DNA from: Anaplasma platys
GTDB lineage: Bacteria; Pseudomonadota; Alphaproteobacteria; Rickettsiales; Anaplasmataceae
Length of the DNA: 64,000 bases
Reading direction: 5' to 3'
NCBI RefSeq assembly: GCF_012790675.1
Contig: NZ_CP046391.1
Span: forward strand, 581,144-645,143
A model generated the notes under the pieces. The model did not search any database, was not told where the DNA came from, and was given only the letters and a program-made list of their open reading frames with translations. Below, piece by piece: positions 50,690-58,699 of the stretch. Position numbers and translations under genes: made by a program. Position 1 is the stretch's first letter. The number at the start of each line of letters is the position of its first letter.

Positions 50690-51565
50690 CTAAGCACTAC
50701 AACCACCATTACTAATCCGATTCGAGTTAACGAAAGCCTTGATTTTGGCCAGAGACTGCAATTCAATCTGGCGAATCCTCTCTTTTGAAACCCCATACTC
50801 CTCACTCAACTTCTCAAGAGTATCAGGATCTTCTTGTAGCTTTCTCCGAAAAAAGATGTCCCTATGCCTGCCATCCAAGGTTGAGAGGGCATTGCTGATC
50901 ATGTTATCTCTCATGACACTCTCTTCATGTTCCAAGAACATAACCTCTTGATTAGGGCTCGGACATGGAATCACATCCTGCAACTCCGTACTACTCTCGC
51001 TGTGCACTTTCTCACTAAGTGAAATTCCCCGATTCGAGAAAAACTTATCCATCGCCTCAACTTCCTTCTCAGAAGTTCCACACTCTTTTGCTACCGCACT
51101 GACGTCTTTTTCTTCCATTAAGCAATTATAGCCCAATAGCTTTCTCTTTATTTTCCTTAAGCTGAAGAAAAGCCTCTTCTGAGCCTGCGTCGTCCCGATA
51201 CGCATACATGACCAACAGCGCAGAATATAATCCTTTATGGACGCCTTTATCCACCACACTGCGTACGTAGACAACCTGAAGCCCAAGCTGGGGTTAAACT
51301 TCTTGACCGCCTGCATCAGACCCATATTCCCTTCCATTATAAGTTCCATCAAAGGGAGACCATAGCTCTTAAAGCCCATAGCGACTTTTACTACCAGCCT
51401 TAAGTGGCTAGTAACCAATTTGTGAGCATCGGCAACAGAACCACTTCTGCACCAATTTTCCGCACATTCCTTCTCTTCTTTTTCAGACAACATAGGGAAG
51501 GCTCTAACCTGCTCCATGTATGCAAGCAGATCATCTGACCCCGAAACAACCGACGTAGCTAGCAT
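50690..51565 (-). CDS. rpoH: Heat-shock sigma factor RpoH
   Basis: Directs RNA polymerase to heat-shock promoters and is one of the very few sigma factors in Anaplasmataceae. The 291 residues hold region 2 (HLRLVVKVAMGF, ELIMEGNMGLMQAVKKF, RLSTYAVWWIKASIKDYIL divided here), the RpoH box (QKRLFFSLRK), region 3, and region 4.2 (KLSEEYGVSKERIRQIE). The ATG at 51565 follows GTAGGTG; the upstream TTG at 51592 is less likely. It is transcribed divergently from the hpf-like gene. Confidence 0.94.
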   Translation of the reverse strand: MLATSVVSGSDDLLAYMEQVRAFPMLSEKEEKECAENWCRSGSVADAHKLVTSHLRLVVKVAMGFKSYGLPLMELIMEGNMGLMQAVKKFNPSLGFRLSTYAVWWIKASIKDYILRCWSCMRIGTTQAQKRLFFSLRKIKRKLLGYNCLMEEKDVSAVAKECGTSEKEVEAMDKFFSNRGISLSEKVHSESSTELQDVIPCPSPNQEVMFLEHEESVMRDNMISNALSTLDGRHRDIFFRRKLQEDPDTLEKLSEEYGVSKERIRQIELQSLAKIKAFVNSNRISNGGCSA

Positions 51566-51693
51566 AAACGAAACACCTACAAAGTCCCGCAAAACGTAAT
51601 AAATTACGTGCCCTCTAGTATAAGTATGAAATAGTAAACTTTCAAGACTTTGGCTGTATAATATTTGCCGTAGAGGTTCTATGAGGAGCAGTT

Positions 51694-52278
51694 ATGAATA
51701 TAATGATAACTTGCAAAGGATATAGCGCTACTGACGCGATAAAAGCGCATATAAACTCTGCATTTGGAGCACACGTTGAAAGGTATTTATCTGGAAATCC
51801 CGCTGTAAATGCAAGAGTGGTTTTGTCAAAAGAAGGACATCTGTTTACCTCCTGTGTGTCAATATACGATGAAAGCCAACATGAGTTTATTAAGGCATCT
51901 GAAAAGGCTGAAACGGTATATAAAGCAGTGGATTCCTCCTTGGCTCATATATCTAGTAAATTGAAAAAATATAAAAGCGAAAGGGTCGATAAGTACCGCG
52001 AAAATCGCGTTCTCAAGAGTAGCGGAAGCTGTAAGGGGTACACATTCAGCCCAGAAAGTATAGAAACTGAAGAAGATATTGAAAACTCTCCATTGATCGT
52101 GGAAGAGGAAATCTCTCTTAAAAGAATGTCTGTCAGCAATGCAGTAATGGAAATGGAGTTGCTATCAGTACCTGCCCTCTTGTTTATAAATTCCAGAACA
52201 AACAAAGTGAATATGATATACATGCGAGATGACTACATAGTCTGGGTAGATCCGCTGAATAGCACTTTACCTAAGTAG
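51694..52278 (+). CDS. hpf: Ribosome hibernation promoting factor (long form)
   Basis: Silences or protects ribosomes in slow growth. The 194 residues have an N-terminal S30AE/YfiA domain (DAIKAHINSAFGAHVERYL, ARVVLSKEG, SIYDESQHEFIKASEKAETVY divided here, AHISSKLKKYKSERVDKYR divided here). A linker and the C-terminal dimerisation domain of the long form follow (NAVMEMELLSVPALLFINS divided here, NMIYMRDDYIVWVDP). GAGGAG precedes the ATG. Its stop lies only about 60 bases from the breakpoint in fabG, so it borders the rearranged segment. Confidence 0.88.
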   Translation: MNIMITCKGYSATDAIKAHINSAFGAHVERYLSGNPAVNARVVLSKEGHLFTSCVSIYDESQHEFIKASEKAETVYKAVDSSLAHISSKLKKYKSERVDKYRENRVLKSSGSCKGYTFSPESIETEEDIENSPLIVEEEISLKRMSVSNAVMEMELLSVPALLFINSRTNKVNMIYMRDDYIVWVDPLNSTLPK

Positions 52279-52320
52279 ACATGAAGTTAAGCAGCCATAG
52301 AAACGTCAGATTTGCTGTAA

Positions 52321-52887
52321 GCCGAATGTGGTGAGATCTCCTCTGAAGTAGATTCCTTGGTCGACAAGGCTGCTGAAAGCATGTCGGGAATTGACGGTGT
52401 GGTATGCTCTGCAGGCATAACGCTGGATAAATTGTCACTACGCATTACCGACGAAGATTGGGATAAGGTAATAGCAGTTAACCTCACTTCTGTCTTCAAG
52501 ATAAACAAAAGTGCTTGCCGTCTTATGTTAAAGAATAAAAGTGGCAGAATAATAAACATCTCATCGGTTGTTGGAATTACCGGTAACATAGGACAAGCCA
52601 ACTATGCTGCGTCTAAAGCCGGGATAATCGGGATGAGTAAGACCATGGCGCTGGAGTTCGCTTCGCGTGGAATAACTGTAAATTGCGTAGCTCCTGGATT
52701 TATAGATACGCCTATGATTGAAACAATACCTGAGAAGCAGAGAGAGCACATCTTGGGTAGCATTCCAATGGGGAGAATGGGATCACCCGAGGAGATAGCA
52801 TCTGTAGCGCTATTCCTGGCAAGTGATGAAAGTAGATACATAACTGGCCAGACTATCCATGTGAATGGTGGAATGATAATGTGCTAG
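52321..52887 (+). pseudogene. fabG: 3' part of 3-oxoacyl-ACP reductase, cut by rearrangement
   Basis: After a stop at 52318 the frame picks up the short-chain reductase at about SSEVDSLVDKAAES and runs to the end: CSAG (the NAG position), ITDEDWDKVIAVNL, the catalytic Ser in NISSVVG, YAASK with the catalytic Tyr and Lys, APGFIDTPM and the C-terminal ITGQTIHVNGG. It has no Rossmann glycine loop or first strand; those are at 15.07-14.88 kb on the minus strand. TTG or GTG starts exist, but a product would lack the cofactor site. thiL follows at its usual short spacing, so the native right neighbour is preserved. Confidence 0.88.
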
Positions 52888-52910
52888 GGAGCCAGTAGTA
52901 TTCCTGTATT

Positions 52911-53873
52911 ATGAACGAGCACGGTGCCATCGAGAAGTACATCCGTCCCCTGTTGCGAGGTAGAGGTGATGACTACGTCACTAGTCAGGACGATGCTGCA
53001 CAGGTTTTCTTCCACAAGTCTTCTATAGTAGTGACAAAGGATTTACTGGTGGAGGGTGTGCATTTCCTGAGTGGAAGTGATCCAAAACTTTTAGCTAAAA
53101 AGGCGCTTAGAGTTAACCTGTCAGATCTTGCTTCCATGGGATCTACTCCCCATTCATATCTTTTGGGACTATCTCTTCCTAAGGGAACTACTGAAAAATG
53201 GTGGAAGAAGTTTACCGAAGGTCTCAAAGAAGACAACTCTCTTTTTTCTATAAACCTCGTGGGGGGAGATGTTACCTCTAATGGATCAAGCGTGATTGTC
53301 ATAAGTATCACAGCTTTGGGAATTCTCCAGAACAGGATTTTAACCAGAGACAATGCAAAAGTAGGCGATTATCTATATGTTAGCGGAACGATAGGAGATG
53401 CTGCTTTAGGTTTAATGGCCTATCAAGAAAAGATATCTGGAAAATGTATATACCTGAAAAAAAGGTATGACCTACCTATCCCGAGGGTGAATCTATCGAC
53501 TTCAATGGCCACCTTTGCTTCGGCTTGTATTGATATCTCAGATGGGCTACTACAAGATGTGCAGAAAATGTGCAAAATCTCCCGGGTTGGAGCAACTATC
53601 GAGGCTTCAAAAATTCCATTATCTGAAGAAGCGCGCGCAGCTTTGCAATCTAACAAAAAACTCTTTGAAGGTGTTGTAACCGGAGGAGATGATTATGAAC
53701 TGGCATTTACTGTTCCACCAGAAAGTTGCGCACAAGTTGAACAGTTAGCAAAAAACCTAGATGTAAGTATTTCAAAGATCGGGACTATAACATCTGAGCC
53801 AGATGTTCATATCCTTGATGAGAATAACAACAAAATCGCCATATCGAAACAGGGATACGTACACACCTTCTAA
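52911..53873 (+). CDS. thiL: Thiamine-monophosphate kinase
   Basis: Phosphorylates thiamine monophosphate to the active diphosphate. The 320 residues show DDAAQV, VTKDLLVEGVHFL, RVNLSDLASMGSTPHSYLLG (divided here), GGDVTS, the GDYLYVSGTIGDAALGL block (divided here), CIDISDGLL and TGGDDYELAF, the AIR-synthase-like ATP and magnesium sites. It starts 23 bases after the fabG stop, suggesting a former fabG-thiL unit now carrying only half of fabG. Confidence 0.94.
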   Translation: MNEHGAIEKYIRPLLRGRGDDYVTSQDDAAQVFFHKSSIVVTKDLLVEGVHFLSGSDPKLLAKKALRVNLSDLASMGSTPHSYLLGLSLPKGTTEKWWKKFTEGLKEDNSLFSINLVGGDVTSNGSSVIVISITALGILQNRILTRDNAKVGDYLYVSGTIGDAALGLMAYQEKISGKCIYLKKRYDLPIPRVNLSTSMATFASACIDISDGLLQDVQKMCKISRVGATIEASKIPLSEEARAALQSNKKLFEGVVTGGDDYELAFTVPPESCAQVEQLAKNLDVSISKIGTITSEPDVHILDENNNKIAISKQGYVHTF

Positions 53874-53894
53874 AACACAGAATAGCAACCAACG

Positions 53895-54917
53895 TTAAAT
53901 CGTGGGAATCCCCTTTGTAGTGGAATAAACGAAATTCAGCGGGGCATCAGGAAACAACACGCTCCTTATATCTTGACATGCAAGCGACGCCTCTGAAAAT
54001 CCCACCAAAATAAGCTTTATTTTGCAAGCATAAGAAGCAACGTCTCCTATTGCATATATTCTACTTCTTCTTGTTCTACATGTAGATTGTTCTACTGGTA
54101 TTTGATAGCCTTCCACCCCTAAATCCCAGTTTACTATTGGTCCTAGATTTGCCGATATACCAAAAAATGGCAGTAAATAGTCTGCCTCTATTTCCTTCTC
54201 TTCCTTTGTTGAAATGTTACTAACTACAACGTTATGGAGAATGCCATTTTCTCCAGCAAGTCCTGCAAGCTGATAAGGAACTAAGATGTCTATTGAACCG
54301 CTTCCTGATAATTCCTCCAATTCCTTCAAGGTACTAGGAGCACAGCGAAAGGAGCGCCTTCTATGAACCACATATAGCTTTTCCGCAACCTTAGCGAGAT
54401 TTGCAGCCCAATCAGCAGCACTGTCCCCTCCCCCAGCAATTACTACTTTCTTGCCACTAAACTTCTCTATTTCTCTAACACTGTAAAATATAGACTTTCC
54501 TTCATATTCTAATATCCCATCAATGGGAGGGCGATTGGGGCCAAATCTCCCAGCGCCTGCAGCTATAATAAGGGCTTTGCAGCGTATTCTGGTTCTTTTA
54601 TTGGTAACAATAATAAAACCTTCGTTTTCCTCTGTGATGCTTTCAACAATCTCCCCAAGTACATAAAAAGGCTTGAAAGGAGCTGCTTGTTTATAGAGGC
54701 TATCTACCAAATCCTGAGCTTTTATTTCAGGATATCCCGGTATGTCATAAATAGGCTTTTCTGGATACAAAACAGAACATTGCCCCCCTATAACATCCAG
54801 CGCGTCTACAACGCAAGAGGTCATACCTAGCATACCTGCCTGGAAGACTGCAAAAAGGCCAACTGGCCCGCCCCCAACTATTGCCACATCACAAGAAGTA
54901 CAAACCTGCACGTCCAT
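53895..54917 (-). CDS. Ferredoxin/flavodoxin-NADP reductase (TrxR-like)
   Basis: A flavoprotein moving electrons between NADPH and ferredoxin. The 340 residues contain the FAD GxGxxG (AIVGGGPVGLFA), GGQCSVLYPEK, AAGAGRFGP, the NADPH loop VIAGGGDSAADWA, HRRRSFR and the C-terminal AIGDVAS. The CxxC pair of thioredoxin reductases is absent, which identifies the YumC/type-II FNR group. It may reduce the ISC ferredoxin encoded at 32 kb. The ATG at 54917 with AGGG upstream is preferred to the GTG six bases earlier. Its stop converges on thiL. Confidence 0.9.
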   Translation of the reverse strand: MDVQVCTSCDVAIVGGGPVGLFAVFQAGMLGMTSCVVDALDVIGGQCSVLYPEKPIYDIPGYPEIKAQDLVDSLYKQAAPFKPFYVLGEIVESITEENEGFIIVTNKRTRIRCKALIIAAGAGRFGPNRPPIDGILEYEGKSIFYSVREIEKFSGKKVVIAGGGDSAADWAANLAKVAEKLYVVHRRRSFRCAPSTLKELEELSGSGSIDILVPYQLAGLAGENGILHNVVVSNISTKEEKEIEADYLLPFFGISANLGPIVNWDLGVEGYQIPVEQSTCRTRRSRIYAIGDVASYACKIKLILVGFSEASLACQDIRSVLFPDAPLNFVYSTTKGIPTI

Positions 54918-54988
54918 CCCCACTTACCCTCATGGACCAACAATATCGATATACTGCCACATTGCAAAGTTTTTCGCACTCTCGGATA

Positions 54989-56323
54989 TCAGTCAGTTCC
55001 AGAAACAACCATCTCTGAAAACCTCAGCGTAGGAGAATTTACGGACTTAAGTAAAACCAGATCATTAGCTGCACGCATGCTCGAAAACATGCTTGCAAGG
55101 TTTCCAGCAACGGTAACCCCATGCACAGGATACGAGATCGAACCGTTATCTATAATAAACCCAAAAGCTCCTTGACTGTAGTCACCCGTGGTTAAATTAA
55201 TTCCAAAACCGAAAAGATCAGTAATATATAGGCCATATTTTATATCTGATATCAATTCAGAAACGGAAATACCTGAGGGTTCTATAAAAAAATTGCTCAC
55301 CTTTGGACTCACCGAGGCATTAGAGCTCCTAGATGCGTTGCCAGTTGTATTTAAAGACAACCTCTTCGCTGTACGCATGTCCAGAATCCAGCTTTTCAAG
55401 ATTCCATTCTCAACTACATTTTTCCTTTTGCTCATTATCCCCTCGCCATCAAAAGGCCTTGAGGATATACCCCCTATTACCAATGGATCATCAACAATAC
55501 AGATGTCATCCCTAAAAATTTTTTCCCCCATCTTGGCTGATAAAAAAGACGTCTTATTAGCAACTGCTTCACCATTAATCGCAGCTGCAAAATTGCTCAA
55601 CAAAGAGGAAGCAACCCTATTCTCAAAGACAATGGGCATTCTACATGTCTTGATATCCCTTGCATTGAGCCTTTTCAAAGTCCTATTAGCAGCCTCTCTG
55701 CCCAGCGTTTTAGGATCTTCTAAATCACTGAACTTACTTTTTACTGAGAAACTATAATCAACCTCCATCTTGTTGTTTTCTGAAGCTACAGTGGAGATAT
55801 AAGCTGAAAAGCACGATCTCTTATATGAACCATAAAAACCCTTTGTGCTCACCAGAGCTACTTCAGTTGTTGCTTTGGCAAAATTTACTTCTTCTGTATT
55901 TACCACACGACTATCAGTAGCTAGAGCTTCTTCTTCTATAGTAGTCAGAATCTCTCTCATTTTTCCTACGTCTACGACAGTATCGTCGCACATCATGAGC
56001 TCCTCACCACTATCCGCATAAGACCCCGCCTCTTCGCTGAGCGAAAAATACGGATCTTCAGGAGATAAGTCGGCTATGGAAACTGCAGTATCTATTAGAT
56101 CTGCTATTCCCTCAATGTCATTAGAAGAGATACAAGCGTGCTTCTTGTCACCAACCACAACACGTACACCTATTTGGACTCCACGGTCCTGTACCATTTC
56201 TTCAGGTTTCAGCAATCGCTGAGAAACAGAGATAGAATCCTGCTTACTTACGACAACCTCCCCTTCAACTCCCTTCCCTTTTATGAGCTTGATAACATCT
56301 TCTGCAGCGTTTAAGATATCCAA
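54989..56323 (-). CDS. pmbA: TldD/PmbA family metalloprotease subunit
   Basis: PmbA (TldE) pairs with TldD to form a protease that degrades unfolded peptides and matures small peptides. The 444 residues show the family blocks: VQDRGVQIGVRVVVGDKKHA (divided here), SPEDPYFSL, FDGEGIMSKRKNVVENGIL (divided here), SLNTTGNASRSSNASVSP (divided here), and GFIIDNGSISYPVHGVTVAGNL (divided here). It lacks the HExxxH metal site, as expected for PmbA against TldD. The partner TldD is not in this window. It is 19 bases upstream of folE's stop on the same strand. Confidence 0.92.
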   Translation of the reverse strand: MDILNAAEDVIKLIKGKGVEGEVVVSKQDSISVSQRLLKPEEMVQDRGVQIGVRVVVGDKKHACISSNDIEGIADLIDTAVSIADLSPEDPYFSLSEEAGSYADSGEELMMCDDTVVDVGKMREILTTIEEEALATDSRVVNTEEVNFAKATTEVALVSTKGFYGSYKRSCFSAYISTVASENNKMEVDYSFSVKSKFSDLEDPKTLGREAANRTLKRLNARDIKTCRMPIVFENRVASSLLSNFAAAINGEAVANKTSFLSAKMGEKIFRDDICIVDDPLVIGGISSRPFDGEGIMSKRKNVVENGILKSWILDMRTAKRLSLNTTGNASRSSNASVSPKVSNFFIEPSGISVSELISDIKYGLYITDLFGFGINLTTGDYSQGAFGFIIDNGSISYPVHGVTVAGNLASMFSSMRAANDLVLLKSVNSPTLRFSEMVVSGTD

Positions 56324-56341
56324 AACATACTCCCAATCAAT

Positions 56342-56941
56342 CTACAATCCCAGTTTAAGCCTAGTAAAAAACTCGCGGCGCAACTCATTGTTATCTTTGA
56401 AAACGCCTAACATATGGCTAGTCTGAAACCTGAAACCAGATGTCCACATCTTCTTTATATCGCATTCAACACACATGTGTTCCCCCTCAATAAGCACGGC
56501 AACACCTATGGGATCAAGCACTTTTTCTAATAGCTCCGCTACCTGAACGGTCATCCTTTCTTGCAATTGCAATCTCCTAGAAAAACCGTCTACTATCTTT
56601 TTTATCCGCCCTATACCAAGGATTTTCTCCCTAGGAATATAAGCAATGTTCGCTGTCCCCTGAACTGAGCTGAAATGGTGTTCACAATTTGAAGAGAAGC
56701 CAACTCCTTTGGCTACTATCATATCTGTGTATCCGGCGTCGTTAGAAAGAACTGCACCCTTGGATACTGCATCTTCATCGAATCCATACCCGCTAAAGGT
56801 CTTCTTATACATATCCAAGACCCTACTAGGTGTCATCAGTAGGCCATCACGCTCCGCGGAATCCCCGATCCACTTAATTAATACCCTGACTGCATCTTCG
56901 GCTTGCTCTCTTGAGGGTGGGCACGATACATCAACCGACAT
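56342..56941 (-). CDS. folE: GTP cyclohydrolase I
   Basis: First step of folate synthesis, turning GTP into dihydroneopterin triphosphate. The 199 residues have the zinc-site signature SNCEHHFSSVQG, the IPREKILGIGRIKKIVDGFSRR core (divided here) with QLQERMT, and the second zinc Cys in GEHMC. After that Cys the usual [K]-x-x-RG-[IV] segment reads VECDIKKMW, so the otherwise conserved Arg and Gly are replaced. The rest of the C-terminus is also atypical. Length and N-terminal domain are normal. It starts three bases after atpG. Confidence 0.9.
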   Translation of the reverse strand: MSVDVSCPPSREQAEDAVRVLIKWIGDSAERDGLLMTPSRVLDMYKKTFSGYGFDEDAVSKGAVLSNDAGYTDMIVAKGVGFSSNCEHHFSSVQGTANIAYIPREKILGIGRIKKIVDGFSRRLQLQERMTVQVAELLEKVLDPIGVAVLIEGEHMCVECDIKKMWTSGFRFQTSHMLGVFKDNNELRREFFTRLKLGL

Positions 56942-56944
56942 AAT

Positions 56945-57808
56945 TCACCCCAGAGCTTCACATCCACTAACTACTTCTATAAGATCAGTTGTTATAGATG
57001 CCTGCCTTGAACGGTTATAATCAAGCACAAGCCTTTCCAACATACTTTGCGTATTTGTATTAGCAGACTCCATAGAGATCATTCGACAACAATGCTCACA
57101 AGTCACACTGTTGCACAGTGCAAGATAGAATCTCCCCATAAAGTCCTGCATCCAAAGCATCTTCTGAATTTCTGAAAGTGACGGATCATAAGAACATAGT
57201 TCGTCCCCAATGCCGTCCTTTTCATCTCCCTCAGCAGAATACTCTAAATCATCCGGGTTACTTATTGATAAAATATCTTCTACGATCTGTTCGTGATCGT
57301 TTATCGTGTTAAATTTGCTGTATAGAACAGAAACCTTACTGAAACTCCAAAAATCAATCCCCAGCGAATAGAGAAACCCCTTAAAGGAAAGAAAGCTCAT
57401 GCCCTTTGGTTGTGGCACAACCGCCAATACTTTTCCATAACTTTCCACGGTGCTGCGAACGGAATCATAGGCCTTTTTCCCGACAAAAAGAAAGCTCACA
57501 TCCTTCTCGCTCAACGAGCCCATATGCTCTCTTAGATACTTTGCGATGGAGTAGTTATACCCCCCACACAATCCTCTATCTGAGGAGAAAACAACAATGA
57601 GCCTTCCCTTAGCGTTTTCCAGAACTATCTTCCCCCGTGTGCTGTTGCAGGCTTCGCCCCCAAGCTTTGCACAATACTCCCGGGCACTTGCTAAGTTATT
57701 CCTAGCAACACGAAACTTAGACGCAGAAATCATCTGCATCACCCTAGTAGTTTTTTGTATAGATTTTACGCTCCGTATCCTTAAGGAGAGAGCCTTCTGA
57801 CTTGCCAT
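56945..57808 (-). CDS. atpG: ATP synthase gamma subunit
   Basis: Central rotor shaft of the F1 ATPase. The 287 residues begin with the expected basic coiled-coil helix (ASQKALSLRIRSVKSIQKTT divided here; TRVMQMISASKFRVARNN). The FSSDRGLCGGYN block follows, then the C-terminal coiled-coil segment ending in NYNRSRQ-type sequence (DYNRSRQASITTDLIEVV, divided here). The ATG at 57808 is chosen over a 32-residue upstream extension that lacks family similarity. As usual in Anaplasmataceae, it is not in a complete atp operon here; the neighbour is folE. Confidence 0.95.
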   Translation of the reverse strand: MASQKALSLRIRSVKSIQKTTRVMQMISASKFRVARNNLASAREYCAKLGGEACNSTRGKIVLENAKGRLIVVFSSDRGLCGGYNYSIAKYLREHMGSLSEKDVSFLFVGKKAYDSVRSTVESYGKVLAVVPQPKGMSFLSFKGFLYSLGIDFWSFSKVSVLYSKFNTINDHEQIVEDILSISNPDDLEYSAEGDEKDGIGDELCSYDPSLSEIQKMLWMQDFMGRFYLALCNSVTCEHCCRMISMESANTNTQSMLERLVLDYNRSRQASITTDLIEVVSGCEALG

Positions 57809-58699
57809 AACAATACCAAATCCCAGCAATTTCAGTATATGAGCTTTTAGTACGTGTACAAGTCCTAAAAAATAGCAAACATTCCTAAAACAGCAATCGC
57901 GCATGAGTTAAGTGATATGGCTGAAGCAGAGAAACACTTTGGCATCTTCCCATACTGCAAACGTTGCAACCAGAAGCAATGCAATTCACCCAAAAACTGT
58001 TTCTCATAGTAAAATCACGGGATTGAATGTTAGTATAACGATATTGAGTGCTTCACCCTACTTTATTTTTCTTATGTAATGCACAACCCAAGGCGGAGTG
58101 AAAGTGAAAATGTAAGCTATTACGGTAAATTAAATGTAGCAGAAGACTTGAAATTACAAAAGAGTTCCTTTGCTCAGGTGGTAAGTAGTGATGGGAAAAG
58201 GAGGCTATTTGACAAAAATTCAGACAATCAACCACTACACCATACGGTCAAGTCACAAGTAAACTGACTATGACACTCACTGCTAATAGCTATTTTTAGG
58301 AGCACGTACGAAGATATGAATAGTGAAGGCATATATGTGGAAAAGCCATTATTAATTACGTGCAGCGAAATCCTCTGAACAGTACAATTATTGATCTTCA
58401 GAAAGATAAACAAAAAACCTAATCTCTTGAATTTCTAATAAAACTGTAATACACACTGAGGATTCCTTTCCGTTGTGCTTAGCACGGTTGCACATTGCGT
58501 GTCTAAACTGAGACTGGCAATTTTAGTACTTTGACGCTACCGTGATTAGGTGGAGAGGGCATAAATACATCTGGTGTTTTGCGCAAAAATACAATTGCGC
58601 CTTGCATATTATGGAATCATGCAGCATAAATGGTGTGCTATGCGTGCTTTCTCGCGGCACGCACGAATGCCAAAATGACACTTTAATGACGTGGTTAAA
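57809..58699. other. Long non-coding stretch
   Basis: About 890 bases between the divergent atpG and large membrane-protein genes. A 62-codon frame (58079-58267) lacks a ribosome site. Nothing else was recognised. Promoters for both neighbours must lie here. Confidence 0.35.

Noticed and set aside
58079..58267. 62-codon plus-strand frame between atpG and the large membrane-protein gene
   Set aside because: No ribosome site, no hydrophobic or domain pattern, and no support from neighbours.
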